Assembly: GCA_958407465.1 (NCBI GenBank)
Contig: CATYIV010000007.1
Span: 9,280-73,279, forward strand
DNA length: 64,000 nt
Direction: 5' to 3'
DNA from: an uncultured Collinsella sp.
Lineage (GTDB): Bacteria > Actinomycetota > Coriobacteriia > Coriobacteriales > Coriobacteriaceae
The notes under the pieces are model-generated. The model searched no databases and had not been told where the DNA came from. It was given only the letters and a program-made list of their open reading frames with translations. Shown piece by piece: positions 58,975 through 64,000 of the stretch; the first letter of the stretch is position 1; each line of letters starts with the position of its first letter. Position numbers and translations under genes: made by a program.

Positions 58975-59501
58975 AGGGCGAGCGCCCCATCCGGGTGCTG
59001 CTGGTGTTTGCTTGCCTGACCGTGGCGATAGCGGCGGTGCTTTGGGGGCTTAACGCCGCGCGGCAGCAGCGTCCTGGGGCCGCCTTCGATTCGGACTCAG
59101 ATTCGGCGGTGGCGTCTCAAAAAGATGAGATGCGAGATGCGGACGATTCGGATGTCGCTGTCACGGCGCAAACCTTTCTGCGGACGCTCGACAAGCGGTC
59201 TGGCACTGCGACGGATTCACCTGAGGACAACGCGATTGCGGTCCGGCTTGCATGGTCCGAGGACCGACCGATGACCGAGGCAGCGGCGGATATGTTACGC
59301 GCCTACCGCGAGGTGCCAACGGCCCAGCTCGCCCTGAGCGGCTATCTCGATATTAAGGGCAACGTATGGGGCGCCATCGTGCGCGATGGGCGCGGCTGGG
59401 TCGATATGGTGACGGTTGCCGCGGATGCTGGCGATGCTTCGTGTCGTCTGCGCGCCGTGCGTCTGGTCCCGCAAACAATAAGCTCAAAGGAGGGATCGTG
59501 A
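58938..59501 (+). CDS. Tad-locus membrane protein of unknown function
   Basis: A 187-residue protein overlapping the flp 3' end by 37 bases. It has one N-terminal membrane helix (VLLVFACLTVAIAAVLWGL), a Ser/Asp-rich spacer (DSDSDSAVASQKDEMRDADD) and a small folded domain (about 80-180; LDIKGNVWGAIVRDGRGWVD). No family recognised. A GTG at 58995 is a possible later start. Its position between pilin genes suggests a role in pilus assembly or anchoring. Confidence 0.7.
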   Translation: MERYQRGHQQPVEGERPIRVLLVFACLTVAIAAVLWGLNAARQQRPGAAFDSDSDSAVASQKDEMRDADDSDVAVTAQTFLRTLDKRSGTATDSPEDNAIAVRLAWSEDRPMTEAAADMLRAYREVPTAQLALSGYLDIKGNVWGAIVRDGRGWVDMVTVAADAGDASCRLRAVRLVPQTISSKEGS

Positions 59502-59502
59502 A

Positions 59503-59721
59503 ATGCATGGCATTCTGCGTGAGGAATCTGCCCAAGCGACGGTCGAATACGCCATCGTCACGGTGGCGCTGTTATCGATCGTGCTGGCGATTGTGGGACT
59601 TTGGCGTGCTGGCACCGATGGACGCTTGGCGGCGCTGGTTGAGCGGGCGGCATCCCATGGCGTTGCCTCGACGTCGGTTATCGACGCCGCTACGGGCGCT
59701 AAGGACATCGCGTTGTATTGA
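59503..59721 (+). CDS. Second small pilin-like protein (TadE/Flp-like leader)
   Basis: A 72-residue protein: short leader with EESAQA-TVEYAIV, then a hydrophobic helix (VALLSIVLAIVGLW) and a small C-terminal part. The residue before the presumed cut is Ala, not Gly. AAGGAGGG lies 9 bases before the ATG. It may be a minor pilin. Confidence 0.78.
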   Translation: MHGILREESAQATVEYAIVTVALLSIVLAIVGLWRAGTDGRLAALVERAASHGVASTSVIDAATGAKDIALY

Positions 59722-60193
59722 TATCGCGCGCGAGGACCGGGCGCAGTCTACGGTCGAGGCCGCTTTTTTGCTGCCGACGTTTCTGACGCTCATCCTTCTC
59801 GCACTGCAACCGGTGTGCCTGCTTTATACGCGCGCGGTCATGGAGTCTGCCGCCGCCGAGACCGCGCGGCTCATGACCACGACGACGGCGGAGGACGACG
59901 ATCTTAAGGAGTTCACCCTCCGCCGGCTTGCCGCAGTGCCCAACGTTTCGATCTTTCATGCCGGCGGGCCGTTGTCGTGGGATGTCGAGCTTAGCCGGGC
60001 CGATGCGGGCGGCGTCTCGTCCGTGTCCGTTTCCGGCGAGGTCAAGCCGTTGCCTGTGATCGGTGCGTTTGCGCAGGTTATGGGTGGTACCGCCGAGGGC
60101 GGCTACGTTGAGCTCAAGGTCGATGTCTCGTATCAATCACGTCCCGAATGGCTGGAGGGAGATTATGATTCGTGGATTGCTGCATGGGATTAA
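59657..60193 (+). CDS. TadE-like pseudopilin (start uncertain)
   Basis: The certain part begins near 59720 with AREDRAQSTVEAAFLLPTF, the TadE signature, and continues with LLALQPVCLLYTRAVMESAAAE and an outer domain. The only standard start codons near are ATG 59657 and TTG 59663, both inside the preceding gene, giving 178 or 176 residues; an ATT at 59717 with AAGGA 12 bases before it is a non-standard option. It overlaps the next gene by 29 bases. It is probably processed and secreted as a minor pilin. Confidence 0.75.
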   Translation: MALPRRRLSTPLRALRTSRCIDIAREDRAQSTVEAAFLLPTFLTLILLALQPVCLLYTRAVMESAAAETARLMTTTTAEDDDLKEFTLRRLAAVPNVSIFHAGGPLSWDVELSRADAGGVSSVSVSGEVKPLPVIGAFAQVMGGTAEGGYVELKVDVSYQSRPEWLEGDYDSWIAAWD

Positions 60194-62318
60194 GCGTTTC
60201 TGGTCTAGACGCGTTTTGACGCGCCGTCCGAGCTGCCATCGCAAGCGAGGCGGCTTTATGGGCCGCGCCGGTATCGACCTGTTTATCGAAGACGGTGCCT
60301 ACACCACGCTTTCTTCTGCCGTGGTCATCCTAGTGGTGCTCACGTTGTTGTTTTCGTCGACCGCGGCGATATGGAGCATGTCGCGCGCGGGGGACACCCA
60401 GGTGGCGGCCGATAGCGGCGCGCTGGCGGGTGCCAACGTAGTGTCGTCCTATCACACGGCTGCCACGGTGGTTGATGCGAGCATTTTGAGTTTGGGCCTG
60501 GCGGGGTTTGCCACGATCGGGACGGGCCTGGTCGCCATCCTCATCCCGGGTGCCGAACCAGTTGCCGGCAATATGGTCGACACCGGGATTGAGATCATTA
60601 AAACGCGCAACAAGTTTGCCAAAAGCGCATCGGAAGGCTTGCAGAAAATCGAGACGGCTCTGCCGTATCTGATTGCCGCGCGTGCCACGCAGGCGGTGTC
60701 GGCGCAGGATACCGATAGTGTGACCTATACCGGTACGGCGCTTGCCGTGCCCAGGACATCCGAATCGGACTTCGCTGCGCTCAAAGGGTCAGAGATCTCG
60801 ACCGATACCATTAAAGACACATCAGATGATTTAGAGCGTGCGGCCGAGGAGCTGCGGAAGGCTTCTGAGGACACGGCGAAGGCTAAAGAGCGCGCTTGGC
60901 TGGCGGATTGTGGTGGGTCTGACAAGGGCTCGGTTAGCAGCTGTTCTTGCATGTGGGAGCGTGCGAAAAGCCTGACGGATCTCTCTGGTGCTCAAAATCC
61001 GCATTACGCTTCGAGCGTTACGTGGGAACCGCAAGTGGCGCTCGATCGCGCGAAGGCCTACTATCGCCAGCGCCTGGCAAATGAGAAACCGCTTGGCGAG
61101 GGTCCGGAAAAACAGGCAGATTCTGCTGCACGAAAGGTGTTCTTCGCTTATGCGAGCGAAGAAGTCGAGCGGGCATATATAACTGAAAAGGACGGCAAAG
61201 TTTCCGCCCACATCCCTTTCCTTCCGCGAAATCCAGATGAGGCGCGGGCGACTGAACTCTATACCGATGCGTGTTGGCCCACGAGTGAAGTAGATAAAGT
61301 TACCTATTTGCATTATGGGACTGACTGTCCAAATTACAAAAAAGGAAAGCCAGGTGGGCTGGCATCCGTCGCAGATTTTGACGGTCACGAAACGTGTAGC
61401 GAATGCCATTTCGGTGTGTCGTCTTTAGGGTACGTTGCGATTGCAACGACTTCTGTCGAAAGGGGCTTCGAGTACCACTTCGATAAGTTCAAAGAGGCCC
61501 TGGAAGACTACGTCGAATGCCGCAACAAGGAGTTCAAGCTCGAGCGTCAGACCGAGGACGAGGCTGACCGTGCAGGCAATGCGTTTGACCAGGCCATCAA
61601 GGAGCTTTCCGGCGAGCGCCCGCGTATCGCCCCACCTGGCCGCAACGGCGTGGTCGCCTTTGCAGTTTCGGGTGACATTACCAGCCCCGATCAACTTAAC
61701 TCCTCGTTTAACGCGGCAGTCAGGCTTGGCGATCGCGGTGCTATCTCTGCCGCGGTGCTGGCGCCCGATGAGGCGACGGCGCAAAACAACGTGCTTTCGC
61801 GATTTTTCTCGACATTGAAGGAACGCTCGGGCGGCGTTGCCGGCGTGCTCGACGGCGTCATGGATGTTTGGGGACGGCTACTCGTGGGATACGGTGATAT
61901 CCAAGGCTCAGCCGACGAACTTATGGACGAGATGATTAAAGGCCTAGGAGGGGGCAGCGGCGCGTTGGGCTCCATCGCATCGTGGCTCGGCGATACCGTT
62001 TCGGCGTCCGTGGCGGCGCTGGGTTTGGAACCGTGCGACTTGTGCCTGCGAAAACCGGTGCTGACCGATTCCGCCAATATCATTAAGAGTCCGGGGTCTG
62101 ACATTGCGGGTCTCTCTCAAGCGCAAGACAAACTGCGAAGTATTCCGTTGGGCGTGACCGATCCCAAGGCGCTTTGCGAGGCGTTGGAATATCAAGTCGA
62201 ACGCACCATTAGCGGTACGGTGTTCACACTTGCGGAGATTCCTCTGCCCGGCGGCGGCTCCATCCCGCTCACCGTCGATGTCGCCACGCTGGTTGGCGCT
62301 CTGGGCGGTGGGTCGTAA
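60165..62318 (+). CDS. Large TadG-like membrane-anchored Tad-locus protein with Cys-rich insert
   Basis: A 717-residue protein. Near residues 40-75 an EDGAYTTLSSAVVILVVLTLL segment (given in parts: EDGAYTTLSSA, VVILVVLTLL) resembles the TadE/TadG N-terminal helix, followed by ADSGALAGANVVSS as in TadG proteins. Residues about 245-425 are different: lower GC and rich in Cys (Cys249, 260, 262, 370, and CSECH at 411-415). The C-terminal third is Gly/Ala-rich with CDLC near 625. ATG 60165 follows GGAGGGA. It is probably exposed on the cell surface, perhaps as a pilus tip or anchor. The exact role is unknown. Confidence 0.78.
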   Translation: MIRGLLHGIKRFWSRRVLTRRPSCHRKRGGFMGRAGIDLFIEDGAYTTLSSAVVILVVLTLLFSSTAAIWSMSRAGDTQVAADSGALAGANVVSSYHTAATVVDASILSLGLAGFATIGTGLVAILIPGAEPVAGNMVDTGIEIIKTRNKFAKSASEGLQKIETALPYLIAARATQAVSAQDTDSVTYTGTALAVPRTSESDFAALKGSEISTDTIKDTSDDLERAAEELRKASEDTAKAKERAWLADCGGSDKGSVSSCSCMWERAKSLTDLSGAQNPHYASSVTWEPQVALDRAKAYYRQRLANEKPLGEGPEKQADSAARKVFFAYASEEVERAYITEKDGKVSAHIPFLPRNPDEARATELYTDACWPTSEVDKVTYLHYGTDCPNYKKGKPGGLASVADFDGHETCSECHFGVSSLGYVAIATTSVERGFEYHFDKFKEALEDYVECRNKEFKLERQTEDEADRAGNAFDQAIKELSGERPRIAPPGRNGVVAFAVSGDITSPDQLNSSFNAAVRLGDRGAISAAVLAPDEATAQNNVLSRFFSTLKERSGGVAGVLDGVMDVWGRLLVGYGDIQGSADELMDEMIKGLGGGSGALGSIASWLGDTVSASVAALGLEPCDLCLRKPVLTDSANIIKSPGSDIAGLSQAQDKLRSIPLGVTDPKALCEALEYQVERTISGTVFTLAEIPLPGGGSIPLTVDVATLVGALGGGS

Positions 62319-62794
62319 TGAGTATCCGCATGCGTCTGCGCGAGGAGCGCGCCCAAGCGACGGTGGAGATGGCAGTGGTTACGCCCGTTTTGCTGGTGCT
62401 GGCACTCATCGTGTACAACGTCATGATCTTTGCCAGCGCTGTCGCGCGCTTCGACCGCGTGGTGCCCGACATCGTGCTAGCGCATGCCGTGGCGTCGGAG
62501 GGGGAGGGCGACGAAAGCTCTGCCGATGCCTCGGCGACGGTTCAGACTCAAATTCTGAATGCCATGGAAGGCTATGACTTACAGATCGAAGTGTCGAGCG
62601 AGCAAGGCGCGAAGGCATCGGATGGTGGCCTGCTCTCCCTATCCGGTACGTTTAGGACCTACACCTGCACCATGCACTATGAGCCGTGGCCGACTTCTCT
62701 CAGCATCGCTGGCGTTCCGCTGGGGGCGCCGACAACGTTGTCGCACGAGCGTGCGGTGACGGTCGATCCATGGCGTCCGGGGGTGGTCATGTGA
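62318..62794 (+). CDS. TadE-like pseudopilin
   Basis: A 158-residue protein starting at TAATG, overlapping the TadG-like gene's stop by one base. EERAQATVEMAVVTPVLL is the TadE signature with its membrane helix; the remaining 115 residues form a small outer domain with one Cys. It overlaps the DUF192 gene by 4 bases. Confidence 0.82.
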   Translation: MSIRMRLREERAQATVEMAVVTPVLLVLALIVYNVMIFASAVARFDRVVPDIVLAHAVASEGEGDESSADASATVQTQILNAMEGYDLQIEVSSEQGAKASDGGLLSLSGTFRTYTCTMHYEPWPTSLSIAGVPLGAPTTLSHERAVTVDPWRPGVVM

Positions 62795-63150
62795 CCGCGG
62801 TCTCGTCCTACATCGCCTACGCGCGGGCACTCAATAGGCTGGGTTGGACGCCGGCCGAGTTTGTGGTGGCGGAGTCGTTTGTCGTGCGCCTGCGCGGCAT
62901 GCTGGGACGGCGTCCGGTTGCCGCCAACGGCCTGCCGCTCGTCATGGCGTTTCCACGCTGCTCTTCGGTCCATACGTGTTTTATGGCCTATCCCATCGAC
63001 ATCGCCTTTATCGATCGCGACGGCAATATCCTCGCGCGCTACGAAAACGTCCGCCCTTGGCGCATGTGCTCCTGCCCCGGCGCCTGGGCCGTACTAGAGC
63101 GTCCTTCAATCATTGTTTCGACCCCTGCTCTCCAACGCGTGCCGGCTTAA
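62791..63150 (+). CDS. DUF192-family protein
   Basis: A 119-residue DUF192 domain: ESFVVRLRGMLGRRP, VMAFPRCSSVHTCFMAYPID and IAFIDRDGNILARYE follow the family pattern (RxxGLM, FWM, DvvFld). It starts with GTG overlapping the previous stop. There is no signal peptide, unlike many DUF192 proteins. DUF192 genes often accompany Tad loci in Actinomycetota, but their biochemical role is not known. Confidence 0.82.
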   Translation: MTAVSSYIAYARALNRLGWTPAEFVVAESFVVRLRGMLGRRPVAANGLPLVMAFPRCSSVHTCFMAYPIDIAFIDRDGNILARYENVRPWRMCSCPGAWAVLERPSIIVSTPALQRVPA

Positions 63151-63208
63151 GAATTGGCGACAGTGGACTTTCGTCATACGAAATTGGGTAAGATGGAGGA
63201 GAAGATGC

Positions 63209-63475
63209 ATGGATGTTGAGATTCATCCCAACGCTAAAAAGCACCTGACGGAAAAGCAGGTGCTTAGCGCTTGGCTTGCGGTTACTGAGTGCATTCGTCG
63301 CGAGTCGAAGGACGAGCCGCCGAGATGGCTTGCGATTGGATGGCTCCCAGACGGACGAAGCGTGGAGCTTGTCGCGGTCGAGCTTGTCCGTGGGTGGCTT
63401 ATCATTCATGCCTTGTCTCCAGTCCAGAAGAAATTTTGGCAGGAGATTGAACAGGCTCGGCAAAGGGGTCGATGA
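63209..63475 (+). CDS. Putative toxin of a type II toxin-antitoxin pair
   Basis: An 88-residue basic protein (MDVEIHPNAKKHLTEKQVL, then DGRSVELVAVELV and LIIHALSP) with the alpha-beta pattern of RelE/BrnT/DUF4258-like toxins. ATG 63209 is 7 bases after GGAGGAG. The following RHH-type gene overlaps it by 4 bases, the usual toxin-then-antitoxin layout of BrnTA-like pairs. The family is inferred from size, pattern and context. Confidence 0.62.
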   Translation: MDVEIHPNAKKHLTEKQVLSAWLAVTECIRRESKDEPPRWLAIGWLPDGRSVELVAVELVRGWLIIHALSPVQKKFWQEIEQARQRGR

Positions 63476-63759
63476 TGGGCAAGACGTATACGGCCGCTAA
63501 TGGTCAGGTTGTAACGGATGAAATGATTGACGCGTGGTGCGAGTCGTACGAGCGCGGAGAGTTTCCGGATGGCGAACACACCGTTGGTGGGATCGTGCAT
63601 GGACGGTCCCCGCTCTCAGGTGAGGGGACGGCAACGCTGTCGGTCAAGATTCCTCTGGGAATGAAGGAGGCCATTCGTCGACGGGCGGCTGCCGAGGGGA
63701 TGACGCCAAGTGAGTTTGCCCGTGCGGCTCTGAGTGAAAAACTTCTTGCTGCCGGCTGA
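63472..63759 (+). CDS. Putative ribbon-helix-helix antitoxin
   Basis: A 95-residue protein. The C-terminal 45 residues form a ribbon-helix-helix pattern (ATLSVKIPLGMKEAIRRRAA, then GMTPSEFARAALSEKLL). The N-terminal part (MIDAWCESYERGEFPDG) probably wraps the toxin. ATG 63472 overlaps the toxin stop; ATG 63475 follows at once. It is likely to repress its own operon. Confidence 0.7.
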   Translation: MMGKTYTAANGQVVTDEMIDAWCESYERGEFPDGEHTVGGIVHGRSPLSGEGTATLSVKIPLGMKEAIRRRAAAEGMTPSEFARAALSEKLLAAG

Positions 63760-63822
63760 TGCCTCTGACGTGCCGATTTATAGAACCGAGGCTGTGCTCA
63801 AAAACTTTTTTAAAATTCTCGG

Positions 63823-63850
63823 TTGACCGGAACGCGTCCTTGGTTATACT
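63823..63850 (+). promoter_or_regulatory. Promoter of tRNA-Phe
   Basis: TTGACC (63823-63828), 16-base spacer, TATACT (63845-63850), 32 bases before the tRNA. Confidence 0.75.
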
Positions 63851-63882
63851 AATCAAGCCTTGAAACAAGGCACACCTCAAAT

Positions 63883-63955
<73 letters not shown>

Positions 63956-63968
63956 CCTTGAATTGACT

Positions 63969-63996
63969 AGGACCTCTGCAAAGGGGTCCTTTTCTT
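63969..63996 (+). terminator. Terminator of the tRNA-Phe transcript
   Basis: Stem AGGACCTC / GGGGTCCT (63969-63976, 63983-63990, one G-U pair), then TTTCTTTT. Confidence 0.85.
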
Positions 63997-64000
63997 TTAT

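Noticed and set aside
59503..60193. Programmed frameshift fusing the small pilin-like gene with the TadE gene
   Set aside because: No slippery sequence at the junction, and both proteins carry their own leader motif, so they are separate products.
60165..62318. Cytochrome c (CxxCH haem motif) in the TadG-like protein
   Set aside because: A single CSECH in a long surface protein without a cytochrome fold or maturation genes nearby is not enough. Zinc or disulfide use is more likely.

Overview
The window is a GC-rich (about 60%) stretch of bacterial chromosome with dense, short operons on both strands. A Flp/Tad pilus locus without an outer-membrane secretin, a T-box in front of pheST, two-CxxC PheS, mannose-family PTS genes and many GntR/UTRA regulators suggest an intestinal actinomycete of the class Coriobacteriia, most like Collinsella. 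That assignment is inference from gene content and style; no rRNA or other marker in the window settles it.

Layout. 0-2.1 kb: PAP2 phosphatase (cut by the window edge), a threonine-aldolase-like lyase and a GNAT acetyltransferase. 2.1-16.7 kb: a sugar-amine (Amadori-type) utilisation region with three GntR/UTRA regulators, three SIS-domain deglycase-like proteins, a complete mannose-family PTS (IIAB fusion, IIC, IID), an EamA transporter and a HAD phosphatase; YitT and RecQ genes sit between them. Each regulator can be matched to tandem direct-repeat operator sites of its own. 17-25.5 kb: an L-2-hydroxyacid dehydrogenase, MetA, an AbiEi/DUF559-like protein, 5-formyl-THF cyclo-ligase, a HicAB toxin-antitoxin pair and a large M16 peptidase. 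25.5-30.6 kb: an accessory patch with a Schlafen/AlbA-type ATPase regulator preceded by GAGAGATAA repeats, an SRA-like/HNH endonuclease and small unknowns, ending near tRNA-Val. 31-48.7 kb: mostly housekeeping genes: EamA exporter, DUF4012 protein, glmM, M32 carboxypeptidase, T-box-pheS-pheT, a NikR-box-controlled Ni/Co ECF transporter (MQO), a zinc-dependent phospholipase-like protein and pyruvate kinase. 49-53.3 kb: a calcium-type P-ATPase whose Shine-Dalgarno lies in a hairpin, and RsgA. 53.5-63.2 kb: a contiguous Tad locus (CpaB, CpaE, CpaF, TadB, TadC, Flp pilin, four further pilin-like/TadE/TadG-like proteins, a DUF192 protein). 63.2-64 kb: a probable toxin-antitoxin pair and tRNA-Phe.

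The most unusual feature is the intergenic DNA. Nearly every longer gap carries an inverted repeat with 10-30 bp arms and a 15-60 nt loop. Several recur as families (a GAGCGTGGAT family at four loci; a CCTACCAAAA..CTGTCCC..TTTTGGTAGG family at three loci, always read in the direction of the next gene; GTCCCC-containing hairpins), and two long hairpins with unrelated stems share a 12-nt module next to their right arm. No transposase for them is present in the window.
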